A DNA stretch of 37,488 bases from an uncultured Bacteroidales bacterium. GTDB lineage: Bacteria; Bacteroidota; Bacteroidia; Bacteroidales; P3. The notes below the pieces were generated by a model. That model did no database searches and had not been told where the DNA came from. It saw nothing but the letters and a program-made list of their open reading frames with translations. Location: NCBI GenBank assembly GCA_900315335.1, contig OMYR01000047.1, positions 1 through 37,488 of the forward strand, given 5' to 3'. Positions 25,338 through 32,807 of this stretch are shown here, one piece after another (positions within the stretch are counted from its first letter, which is position 1; each line of letters opens with the position of its first letter). A program made the translations under genes and the position numbers.

Positions 25338-27335
25338 CTACAAAAGTGAATCAATAAACTTCTCGTCAGTCAAATTAGGCAATGTAACAGTAAGGTTAGG
25401 GTTCAAATCCATAGCACGTTTAATTGCAAACATCGCACCTTCGTTTCTTGCCCAAGAACGACGTGAAATACCATTATTAACATCCCAATAAAGCATATTG
25501 GTAATTCTGCGGTCTGATTCAGGAGTGCCATCGATAGCCATACCAAAGCCACCATTGATTACTTCTCCCCAACCAACGCCACCACCATTGTGGATACTTA
25601 CCCAAGTTGCGCCACGGAAAGAATCTCCAATAACATTCTGAACTGCCATATCGGCACAGAATTGAGAACCATCGTAGATATTTGAAGTTTCTCTGAAAGG
25701 AGAATCCGTACCGGATACATCGTGGTGGTCTCTACCCAATACTATCGGAGCAGATATTTTACCCTCACGTATTGCTTTATTGAAAGCCAATGCAATCTTT
25801 GTTCTACCTTCACAATCTGCATAAAGAATTCTTGCCTGCGAGCCTACAACCAAATGATTTTCCTTAGCACCTTTAATCCATTGAATATTATCTCTCATTT
25901 GTTGCTGTATCTCTTTTGGAGAGTTCTTTGCGATTTCTTCCAATACCTCCATTGCAATGTGGTCTGAGGTATCCAAATCTTCCGGTTTGCCACTTGTACA
26001 AACCCAACGGAATGGACCAAAACCATAATCGAAACACATAGGTCCCATTATATCCTGAACGTATGAAGGATACTTAAACGTTCCGTCTTCTTTCATAATG
26101 TCGGCACCTGCACGGCTTGATTCCAATAGGAATGCGTTACCGTAATCAAAGAAATACATACCGTTTGCAGCCAATTTATTGATAGCAGCAACATGACGAC
26201 GCAAAGTTTTTTCTACTTCTTTTTTGAATTGCTCAGGATTGTCAGCCATCATTTTCTGACTTTCTTCCAAAGTTAAACCAACAGGATAATAACCGCCGGC
26301 AAACGGATTATGCAACGAAGTTTGGTCGCTACCTAAATCAACTTTGATGTTCTTTTCAGCAAGATACTCCCACAAATCAACAACATTACCGTCGTATGCA
26401 AACGATACAACTTCCTTGTTTTCCTGAGCTTTCTTAACTCTTGCCATCAACTCGTCAAGATTGGAATAAACCTCATCAACCCAACCTTGTTCTTTTCTCT
26501 TATATGTTGCCTTTGGATTGATTTCTGCTGTAATGGAAACAACACCTGCAATGTTACCTGCCTTTGGTTGAGCACCCGACATACCACCCAAACCTGCGGT
26601 AACAAACAATTTACCTGCCAAGCCTTCGCCGTGTTTGGAAACTTTTCTTCCTGCATTCAAGACAGTTATAGTCGTTCCATGAACAATACCCTGAGGACCT
26701 ATGTACATATAAGAGCCGGCAGTCATCTGACCATACTGAGATACACCCAAAGCATTGTAACGTTCGTAATCGTCTTGTTTTGAATAGTTAGGAATAACCA
26801 TACCATTTGTAACAACAACTCTTGGAGCCTCTTTATGAGAAGGATATAATCCCATAGGATGACCGGAATACATAACCAAAGTTTGCTCGTCGGTCATAGT
26901 TGCCAAATACTTCATAGCCAAACGATATTGAGCCCAATTCATAAAAGCAGCACCATTTCCGCCATAAACTATTAACTCATGCGGATGCTGTGCAACAGCA
27001 GGGTTCAAATTGTTCTGTATCATCAGCATTATAGCAGCAGCCTGACGAGATTTTGCAGGGTATTCATCAATACTACGTGCGTACATATCATAATCAGGAC
27101 GATAACGATACATATAAATTCTACCGTAAGTCTCCAATTCTTCCAAAAACTCAGGAGCAAGTTCTGCATGAAATTTTTGAGGAAAATATCTTAAAGCATT
27201 CTTCAAAGCAAGTTTCTTTTGTTCCTTAGTAAGTATATCCTTACGTTTAGGAGCATGATTAATAGTCGTATCATAAGGTTTTTTAGCCGGCAAATAATCC
27301 GGAATACCTTCCAAAATTGCTTGTTTAAAATCCAT
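25338..27335 (-). CDS. hutU: Urocanate hydratase
   Basis: The 665-residue NAD-dependent urocanase catalyses the second step of histidine degradation, urocanate to imidazolonepropionate. Family blocks are seen: HELIVYGGNGAAFMNW, YSGHPMGLYP, GLGGMSGAQPKAGNIAG (NAD binding), the active-site region FDYGFGPFRWVCTSG with its catalytic cysteine, and HNGGGVGWGEVINGGFGM. The longer 660-670-residue form is usual in Bacteroidota. No hutH, hutI or ftcD gene is adjacent, so the pathway must be encoded elsewhere or be incomplete. A -7-like TAATTTTG is at 27395-27388. Confidence 0.96.
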   Translation of the reverse strand: MDFKQAILEGIPDYLPAKKPYDTTINHAPKRKDILTKEQKKLALKNALRYFPQKFHAELAPEFLEELETYGRIYMYRYRPDYDMYARSIDEYPAKSRQAAAIMLMIQNNLNPAVAQHPHELIVYGGNGAAFMNWAQYRLAMKYLATMTDEQTLVMYSGHPMGLYPSHKEAPRVVVTNGMVIPNYSKQDDYERYNALGVSQYGQMTAGSYMYIGPQGIVHGTTITVLNAGRKVSKHGEGLAGKLFVTAGLGGMSGAQPKAGNIAGVVSITAEINPKATYKRKEQGWVDEVYSNLDELMARVKKAQENKEVVSFAYDGNVVDLWEYLAEKNIKVDLGSDQTSLHNPFAGGYYPVGLTLEESQKMMADNPEQFKKEVEKTLRRHVAAINKLAANGMYFFDYGNAFLLESSRAGADIMKEDGTFKYPSYVQDIMGPMCFDYGFGPFRWVCTSGKPEDLDTSDHIAMEVLEEIAKNSPKEIQQQMRDNIQWIKGAKENHLVVGSQARILYADCEGRTKIALAFNKAIREGKISAPIVLGRDHHDVSGTDSPFRETSNIYDGSQFCADMAVQNVIGDSFRGATWVSIHNGGGVGWGEVINGGFGMAIDGTPESDRRITNMLYWDVNNGISRRSWARNEGAMFAIKRAMDLNPNLTVTLPNLTDEKFIDSLL

Positions 27336-27387
27336 TTTCTATTATTTTTTAATTATCTTATTCTTTCAAGTCTATGATTTCAACCTG

Positions 27388-27395
27388 CAAAATTA
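27388..27395 (-). promoter_or_regulatory. Probable -7 element for hutU
   Basis: TAATTTTG on the minus strand fits TAnnTTTG and lies 53 bp upstream of the hutU ATG. The -33 position is TTC, not TTG. The rest of 27336-27533 is very AT-rich. An 8-bp inverted repeat at 27455-27462 and 27513-27520 might end the DUF1573 transcript. Confidence 0.45.
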
Positions 27396-27533
27396 AGAAA
27401 TTTTTACTATATTCTGAAAAGATATAAAATAATTTTGTCAAATATATAAAACAATGAAATCGAAGCCACGATTAATTAATAATTAATTCGATTATTAATC
27501 AATCTATGACACCGATTTCACACAAAATAAAAC

Positions 27534-27947
27534 TTATTCTACTACTTTACCTTTTATTTTAAGTATTAATTTGTTATCATTTATAGAATTGTTTCTAACA
27601 AGTATAGTCTTCTTGAAATCTCCGACTTGCTCTGTATTATACGTAACAGTCAAAGCAGTGGTATCATCGGCAGCAATCTCTTTTCTATTTATTGCCACAA
27701 CGGTACAACCGCAAGAAGTTACCACTTCGCCAATATGCAATGGTTTTTTACCAACATTGTAAATAACAAAAGTACATTTGGCTTCGCTGTTTTGTTTAAT
27801 TGTATTAAAATCATATTCCAATGTACTTACCCCTATTCTTGGCGGTACTTTCTTCTTATATATTGAAAATCCAAGTTGCATACCAAATATAACTATTATA
27901 CCAATAAGGCATATAATTACTATCTTCTTTTTATTTTTTTCTTTCAT
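27534..27947 (-). CDS. DUF1573 domain protein, membrane-anchored
   Basis: The 137-residue protein has one N-terminal membrane helix (IVIICLIGIIVIFGMQLGFS, about residues 9-28) and a periplasmic DUF1573 Ig-like domain: EYDFNTIKQNSEAKCTFVIYNVGKKPLHI, then VVTSCGCTVV and LTVTYNTEQVGDFKKTI. The SCGCT motif is typical of the family. DUF1573 proteins are abundant in Bacteroidota and their function is not known. The gene overlaps the upstream lipoprotein gene by 17 bp and is the last of three small co-directional genes. Confidence 0.82.
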   Translation of the reverse strand: MKEKNKKKIVIICLIGIIVIFGMQLGFSIYKKKVPPRIGVSTLEYDFNTIKQNSEAKCTFVIYNVGKKPLHIGEVVTSCGCTVVAINRKEIAADDTTALTVTYNTEQVGDFKKTILVRNNSINDNKLILKIKGKVVE

Positions 27948-28167
27948 AATTTATTTCCTCTAATTTTATAATTATACAAAAACTATCCATATCAAAAGCA
28001 TAAACAAGAGTATCTGCTATCCTATTATAGGTTGCAACAACCTTATTTGGGGAACTTACAGCAGATTTCACTATACTTTTAGTCAAATCTTCATTGTCAT
28101 CATTATTACATGAGACAAAAACAAACATGCTAATAAATAGCACTGTGAAAAAATTTTTTCTTTTCAT
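27931..28167 (-). CDS. Small putative lipoprotein
   Basis: The 78-residue product has a lipoprotein signal (KRKNFFTVLFISMFVFVSC) with a cysteine at position 18 followed by NNDDNED, acidic residues at the start of the mature chain. The remaining 60 residues show no family I recognise. An ATG seven codons upstream (28188) is possible, but the ATG at 28167 gives a normal signal length. It lies 23 bp after the upstream gene and overlaps the DUF1573 gene, so the three genes look like an operon. Confidence 0.6.
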   Translation of the reverse strand: MKRKNFFTVLFISMFVFVSCNNDDNEDLTKSIVKSAVSSPNKVVATYNRIADTLVYAFDMDSFCIIIKLEEINYERKK

Positions 28168-28190
28168 TTTAGTTAATGTTTTTAACATTA

Positions 28191-28607
28191 TTAATATTTA
28201 ATTTGCCAAAATTGGCATTTAATTTTAAAAATTTCAAATATTTCCGAATACTGTTTTTCACCTAAACTTCCATTATGAAAATATAAAACTTTCTTATCAG
28301 GAGACAAAAGATACTCGGTCGGCATAAGTCCAATATCCATTATTTTACTCAAACCGACAGCAGAATAAGAAAAACCATCTATCCCATATTTTAACGACTC
28401 TTGTTTTAATCTATTTATATCGGAAGCAAAAGAATTTATACAAATAACTCTTATTCCGTTTTGTTCAAAAATAGTTTTACCGTAATCTTGTTTTTCTTTT
28501 TTAACCACTTCAAACCATAACTTACCATAACTTACAACTCGTACAACTATAAAACCAAAAATATAATAAAGTAAAACCATTGTAACTTCCAATCGTCGTA
28601 GTATCAT
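28191..28607 (-). CDS. Small membrane-anchored protein of unknown function
   Basis: The 138-residue product has an N-terminal hydrophobic helix (VLLYYIFGFIVVRVV) followed by a soluble part. The segment GLMPTEYLLSPDKKVLYFHNGSLGEKQ resembles the end of thioredoxin-like TlpA proteins ('PT.YLLSPD.KVL...G'), but no CxxC motif is present. It may therefore be a redox-inactive thioredoxin fold. The start is taken at the ATG at 28607 rather than a TTG two codons earlier; another ATG at 28580 would shorten the N-terminus. It is first in the operon with the lipoprotein and DUF1573 genes. Confidence 0.5.
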   Translation of the reverse strand: MILRRLEVTMVLLYYIFGFIVVRVVSYGKLWFEVVKKEKQDYGKTIFEQNGIRVICINSFASDINRLKQESLKYGIDGFSYSAVGLSKIMDIGLMPTEYLLSPDKKVLYFHNGSLGEKQYSEIFEIFKIKCQFWQIKY

Positions 28608-28624
28608 TATCAATAAAATTTAAT

Positions 28625-28708
28625 AGATACTGATGCCAATAAATTAGTGTGAGACACTAATCCGCTGATGTTAAACATTAGTAAATTAGTATTAAACACT
28701 AATTTCAT
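28625..28708. repeat. 21-bp modular repeat array F (4 units)
   Basis: Units begin at 28625, 28646, 28667 and 28688 with 13-bp parts AGATA-CTG-ATGCC, AGTGT-GAG-ACACT, GATGT-TAA-ACATT and AGTAT-TAA-ACACT. The array sits 49 bp past the stop of the 28758-29360 gene and fills most of the gap to the next gene start. Confidence 0.86.
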
Positions 28709-28757
28709 AAAAATACTTGAAAAATTATTGATATTATTAAAGGATAAAATTAGAAAA

Positions 28758-29360
28758 TTATTCGTTGGAGTAAATTAGAACACGACTATTATTCCATGAT
28801 GATTTCCATTCTTCTTGTGAAATTATATCACCGTTAATATCCAAACTTTCAAAGTTTTGATTCTTTTTTATAACTTTTGCTCTGCCTTGAATGATTATAT
28901 TTTCTATTTCTTTGAAAACAAGTGATTTATCTTCAATAGTTTTACTAAGAGAAATTCCTAAATCATTGTTAAATAAATCCATAGCCATTCCAACACTATC
29001 ATAACCACTTAAAGGCTTTTGAGTGAAAACGTAGTAATTGTAATTTTCATAAATCTCCCCTATTCTTCTTGCGTTCTCCTCACCTATTTCAATTGAAAGA
29101 CTATACATCCAATATATATGACGAAAAGCATCAAACTTTCCACCCTCGGAATTTCCACCAAAAAATTTCTCATTATCCAAACTATCCATAGTTTTCATAA
29201 CATCCTTTGAAATATTAATGGCAGTCATAACGGAATTGTAATGTCCCACCACCCAAAACTTATCTTTTGAACTCATACTCTTATAAATTGCCTTAAAATT
29301 TTGAGCAGACAAAAAAATTGAAGAAAACAAAAAAATAAAAAATAGTAAATTCCTTTTCAT
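28758..29360 (-). CDS. Secreted protein with an 'AFRH..W' DUF6973-like domain
   Basis: The 200-residue product has a signal peptide (KRNLLFFIFLFSSIFLSAQ). Its central block KFDAFRHIYWMYSLSIEIGEENARRIGEIYE and the later SVGMAMDLFNNDLG recall a domain with conserved 'DAFRH..W', a helix with E..A...G..HE and 'MD..NN..G'. I associate this with DUF6973 and similar domains in secreted Bacteroidota proteins. The conserved His, Glu and Asp suggest a metal or catalytic site, but no activity can be assigned. It is a single gene, with array F downstream and the nadA terminator upstream. Confidence 0.5.
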   Translation of the reverse strand: MKRNLLFFIFLFSSIFLSAQNFKAIYKSMSSKDKFWVVGHYNSVMTAINISKDVMKTMDSLDNEKFFGGNSEGGKFDAFRHIYWMYSLSIEIGEENARRIGEIYENYNYYVFTQKPLSGYDSVGMAMDLFNNDLGISLSKTIEDKSLVFKEIENIIIQGRAKVIKKNQNFESLDINGDIISQEEWKSSWNNSRVLIYSNE

Positions 29361-29412
29361 CATTCAACCAATAAAATTTTTCAAAGCATAAAAAAACAAC
29401 ACAAAAAATAAA

Positions 29413-29473
29413 CTCTGAGAAAAGAATAATCAAGGTAGTTGATAATACACTAAAAAATATTCAATTCTCAGAG
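29413..29473 (-). terminator. Possible terminator after nadA
   Basis: A 9-bp stem (CTCTGAGAA with TTCTCAGAG, 29413-29421 and 29465-29473) encloses a 43-base loop and is followed on the minus strand by TTTATTTTTT. The long loop lowers certainty. Between it and the nadA stop (29474-29547) the sequence is simple TTAATTAA-like text. Confidence 0.45.
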
Positions 29474-29547
29474 GTTTTAATTAATTAAATTTATTAATTA
29501 TAACAATTATTAATCAATAAATTATAAATTAATTATAAAACACGAAT

Positions 29548-30501
29548 TTATTTGATAATTCCAAGTTTTTTACTTATTTCAAGCATTTTTTCTATCGGCT
29601 TTCTTGCATCTGCAATAATTTGTTCATCTAAATTGATTTCGTACTTCTCTTCTTCCAATGAAGCAAGAACTTTTTCCATAGTGTTCAACTTCATATGACG
29701 ACAATCGTTGCAAGCACAACTTGGATTTTGAGTAACGACAACAAAGTTTTTATCCGGATTATCATTTTGTAATTTATGCAAGATTCCATTCTCCGTTGCC
29801 ACAAGGAAATTCTTCTCTTTACTCTCTTTTACAAATTTTATCATTCCTTGCGTAGAACCTACATAATCTGCCAACTGCAAAACAGCATCATTACACTCCG
29901 GATGTGCAATCATTACATAATTCGGATACTGCTGTTTCATCTTCAAAGTATATTCGGCAGTAAGCAAATCATGAACTTCACAACTTCCGTGATACAACAC
30001 CATATTTCTTCCGGTCATACGGTTGATGTATCCACCAAGATTTTTGTCGGGAGCAAATATAATCTTCTGATTCTTCGGTAAAGAATTTACAATTTGCAAA
30101 GCATTGCCCGAAGTACATATTATATCACTTAAAGTCTTTATCTTAGCACTGCAATTGACGTATGATATAACAATATGGTTGGGATATTGAGCCTTGAATT
30201 GCTTAAACTCTTCGTATTGACAACTGTCTGCAAGAGAACAACCTGCATTCAAATCCGGAATTATTACTTTCTTTTTCGGGTTAAGAATTTTTGCCGTTTC
30301 GCCCATAAAATGAACTCCGCAAAACAATATTATACTTTTATCGGTTTCAACTGCCTTTTGTGCCAACGCCAATGAGTCTCCAACGTAGTCGGATATATCT
30401 TGAATTTCAGGTATTTGATAATAATGTCCAAGTATTACGACATCCTTTTGTTTTTTCAGTTGAAGAATTTTTTCTTTAATATCCGCAGCCATTTTTAACA
30501 T
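29548..30501 (-). CDS. nadA: Quinolinate synthase
   Basis: The 317-residue 4Fe-4S enzyme condenses iminoaspartate with dihydroxyacetone phosphate to quinolinate in NAD synthesis. Three pseudo-repeats are visible, beginning VVILGHYYQIPEIQDISDYVGDS. Cluster ligands and family blocks are also seen: VNCSAKIKTLSDIICTS, MVLYHGSCEVHD and NPSCACNDCRHMKLNT. A second ATG three codons in (30492) gives a more usual N-terminus. nadB and nadC are not adjacent. A TAATTTTG element lies at 30604-30597, about 96 bp upstream. Confidence 0.95.
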   Translation of the reverse strand: MLKMAADIKEKILQLKKQKDVVILGHYYQIPEIQDISDYVGDSLALAQKAVETDKSIILFCGVHFMGETAKILNPKKKVIIPDLNAGCSLADSCQYEEFKQFKAQYPNHIVISYVNCSAKIKTLSDIICTSGNALQIVNSLPKNQKIIFAPDKNLGGYINRMTGRNMVLYHGSCEVHDLLTAEYTLKMKQQYPNYVMIAHPECNDAVLQLADYVGSTQGMIKFVKESKEKNFLVATENGILHKLQNDNPDKNFVVVTQNPSCACNDCRHMKLNTMEKVLASLEEEKYEINLDEQIIADARKPIEKMLEISKKLGIIK

Positions 30502-30563
30502 TTGATTTTTTATTATTTATTCTTTTTATATAAAATAATAATATTTAATATATTTGTTAATTA

Positions 30564-30587
30564 TGTTGATAAAATTTTGTATCAACA
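30564..30587 (-). promoter_or_regulatory. Inverted repeat in the nadA leader
   Basis: TGTTGATA (30564-30571) and TATCAACA (30580-30587) form an 8-bp stem with an 8-base loop. They lie just downstream of the -7-like TAATTTTG at 30604-30597, so the hairpin would be in the nadA leader RNA. It overlaps one of the TTATCAACA sites and could be an operator or part of an origin array. Confidence 0.4.
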
Positions 30588-30874
30588 TTCGCTGTGCAAA
30601 ATTAATATATTTATCAACAATTTTATTATAAAACTGAAAATTTTCAAATTAGTTATTATTAAAAGATTAAACAAATAATATTTATTTTATCAACACAATT
30701 AACACTATTGTTTATAATTTTATTAACAGTGTTTGAAATGTTGATAATAAGTGTTAAAACTGTTGATTTTTTGTATGTTTTTTAACAATGTTGAGTGAGT
30801 GATATTTTTGAAAACATTAAAATAACATAGTTATTAACAATTTTTTTGTGGATTTCTATTATTGTCATTAAAAT

Positions 30875-31000
30875 AATATTTAATCTTGTATTTCTGATTA
30901 TTGAGATTGGTAAATTAATCATTGAGATTAACAAAATAGTGTTAAACATTATTTTACTAATCATTGAGATTATTTTGCTAATGTTTAACACTAATTTTTT
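30875..31000. repeat. 21-bp modular repeat array G (6 units)
   Basis: Units begin at 30875, 30896, 30917, 30938, 30959 and 30980. Their 13-bp parts are AATAT-TTA-ATCTT, GATTA-TTG-AGATT, AATCA-TTG-AGATT, AGTGT-TAA-ACATT, AATCA-TTG-AGATT and AATGT-TTA-ACACT. A weaker unit may precede at 30854. Two units are identical over the 13-bp part. This is the only array lying between divergent genes. Confidence 0.87.
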
Positions 31001-31155
31001 AATTAGCGAAAAATATGTTTTTTTATTATTTTGTATTATATCATAGATATAATACAAAACATTTTTCCCTTTTATTTAGAAAAACATAAGTGTTAAAACA
31101 AATGTTATATGTAAAATTTATTCACTATAAGGCATAATAATAATTTTTTTTGTTT

Positions 31156-31163
31156 TACCTTTG
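31156..31163 (+). promoter_or_regulatory. Probable -7 element for the rpiB operon
   Basis: TACCTTTG fits TAnnTTTG and would start transcription near 31170, about 23 bp before the rpiB ATG. No TTG is found at the -33 distance. Confidence 0.5.
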
Positions 31164-31192
31164 CAAAGCTAATTTATAAAAAATTAAGAGAA

Positions 31193-31633
31193 ATGTCAAG
31201 AATTATACCTATGGCATCGGATCATGCCGGTTTTGAATTGAAAGAACATCTTAAAAAATACCTTGAAAACAAAGGTTTTACAATAGAAGATTTTGGATGT
31301 AATTCTCCCGACAGTGTTGATTATCCGGATATGATTCACCCGATAGCAAAGAAAATAGATGCAGGGGAATACGAGTTTGGGTTCATAATGTGTGGAAGTG
31401 GCAATGGTGTTAGCATGGTTGCCAACAAATATCAGAATGTTCGTTGCGCTCTTTGTTGGAATGAAGAGATAGCTTGTCTTGCAAAACAGCATAATAACGC
31501 AAATATTGTGGCTCTTCCTGCAAGATTTATTTCGCAGCAAGAAGCCGAAAATATAGTTGATGCGTACTTAAATGCAAGTTTTGAAGGCGGAAGACACCAA
31601 AGAAGAGTAGAGAAGATACCTGCTGTAAAATAA
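31193..31633 (+). CDS. rpiB: Ribose-5-phosphate isomerase B
   Basis: The 146-residue LacAB/RpiB-family enzyme interconverts ribose-5-phosphate and ribulose-5-phosphate. Seen are ASDHAGFELKEHLKKYL, SVDYPD, the catalytic-cysteine motif MCGSGNGVSMVANK and HNNANIVALPARFIS. It opens a run of plus-strand genes and is followed after 13 bp by a LutB-like gene and then deoC. Both rpiB and deoC handle pentose phosphates, which points to nucleoside or pentose use. Confidence 0.95.
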   Translation: MSRIIPMASDHAGFELKEHLKKYLENKGFTIEDFGCNSPDSVDYPDMIHPIAKKIDAGEYEFGFIMCGSGNGVSMVANKYQNVRCALCWNEEIACLAKQHNNANIVALPARFISQQEAENIVDAYLNASFEGGRHQRRVEKIPAVK

Positions 31634-31646
31634 AAAGCGGAAATTA

Positions 31647-32807
31647 ATGAATAACAACGATTACAGAGATTTTTTAGACGCTTGTAAAACTGCAATAAGC
31701 CAAAGAAAAGACGAGGTTTTAACGCCTCATAATTTTGAACTTATTGCAAGTGGTGTATTTCGCAATAAGGAATACGTCAAACAAGTGGCTTCAAATATCC
31801 GTAATAAGTTCATTAATGGTATTGTCGATAATTTGGTAAGTTTCAACAAAAACTTTTCTTCCAATGGGGGAGAGGTGTTTTGGTGTGTGGATTACAATGA
31901 TTTTCTTTTGAAGTTGGATAAAATTCTTCAAAAGGATAAAGTTAAGAAAGTCAATATCTTTTCTTCTTATTTTACTAATGAATTAGGTATAAATAAATTC
32001 TTTGAGAACGATGATTATACGGTAGATAGTCAAACTGACGATTGTGTTATTTTTCACCCGAAATTCGGTATTGTTTCCACCGGTAGTTTGGTTCTTAACT
32101 TCAATTCTGCTTATGATATGGAGTTGGTTTTGAACAGTAAGACTAAGATTTTTGTTTTACCGATAACCGATTTTCTTTTCAAGGCAGAGGAGTCTGAGAT
32201 CTTCTCACATTTGGATAGTATATACCGCTCGGAAGTTGATTTTCCTTATCTTACATCTATTTACACGCCTTCTCCGATTGATAGTAACGAGAAAACTTAT
32301 TTGTTTTTGGTTGATAACGGAAGGAGTGATGTGTTGGAGAATAAGGATATAAGGCAGGCATTGACTTGTATCAATTGCGGGGCTTGTAAAAAGGTTTGTC
32401 CTGTTTATAATATAATAGGAGATGAGCCTTACGACAATGTCTTTACTGGTCCTATCGCCAATGTTATTTTGCCTTTCATTGAAAATACCGAGTCTTATAA
32501 ACATCTTTGTTTTTCGTGCGTGTCTTGTGGTAATTGTTCGGCTGTTTGTCCGATGAAAATACCTGTTGCAGAGTCTATTGTATTGAATAAAAAATATTTC
32601 TTCGAAAATAAATTGATGGATATGAAAGACGAGCGAATTTCAAAGTCTCTTAGCAAATATCTTTTGTCAAGAAAGAAGATGAACGGCAAACAATGGATGA
32701 AAAACATAAGGGTTAAAACTATTATAAACTCAAAGATAATTGACGGTTATAAGTTTGAAAAATCTACCTTCAATTTACAATATACTGATAATAATGATGG
32801 AAAATAA
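31647..32807 (+). CDS. LutB-like iron-sulfur protein with degenerate LUD domain
   Basis: The 386-residue protein has an N-terminal LUD-like alpha/beta region (about 1-225, with FHPKFGIVSTGSLVL) and two 4Fe-4S motifs: CINCGACKKVCPVYNIIG and CFSCVSCGNCSAVCPMKIPVAE. This is the layout of LutB of the LutABC L-lactate oxidation complex. It is shorter than usual LutB (about 470 residues) and lacks the C-terminal segment. No lutA or lutC is adjacent. It lies between rpiB (13 bp) and deoC (overlap of about 14 bp), so it is co-translated with pentose genes. The electron-transfer role is likely; the substrate is unknown. Confidence 0.72.
   Translation: MNNNDYRDFLDACKTAISQRKDEVLTPHNFELIASGVFRNKEYVKQVASNIRNKFINGIVDNLVSFNKNFSSNGGEVFWCVDYNDFLLKLDKILQKDKVKKVNIFSSYFTNELGINKFFENDDYTVDSQTDDCVIFHPKFGIVSTGSLVLNFNSAYDMELVLNSKTKIFVLPITDFLFKAEESEIFSHLDSIYRSEVDFPYLTSIYTPSPIDSNEKTYLFLVDNGRSDVLENKDIRQALTCINCGACKKVCPVYNIIGDEPYDNVFTGPIANVILPFIENTESYKHLCFSCVSCGNCSAVCPMKIPVAESIVLNKKYFFENKLMDMKDERISKSLSKYLLSRKKMNGKQWMKNIRVKTIINSKIIDGYKFEKSTFNLQYTDNNDGK

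Larger units (their letters stand above)
30502..31192. other. Candidate replication origin (AT-rich divergent region with repeated TTATCAACA)
   Basis: This is a 691-bp gene-free, very AT-rich gap. TTATCAACA or its complement occurs exactly at 30564-30572 (-), 30611-30619 (+), 30687-30695 (+) and 30739-30747 (-). A further AAATCCACA is at 30847-30855 (-), and TTATTAACA variants also occur. The repeat differs by one base from the classical DnaA box TTATCCACA, but in a usually conserved position. Almost all genes to the left run on the minus strand and all to the right on the plus strand, as expected when replication forks leave from here. Repeat array G occupies the right half. There is no dnaA gene in the window, so this is a candidate only. 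Confidence 0.4.

Noticed and set aside
30782-31057. Overlapping Ile-rich ORFs on both strands in the nadA-rpiB gap
   Set aside because: They are produced by repeat array G and AT-rich DNA, consist of Ile/Leu/Asn repeats, and have no promoter or homologous motif.
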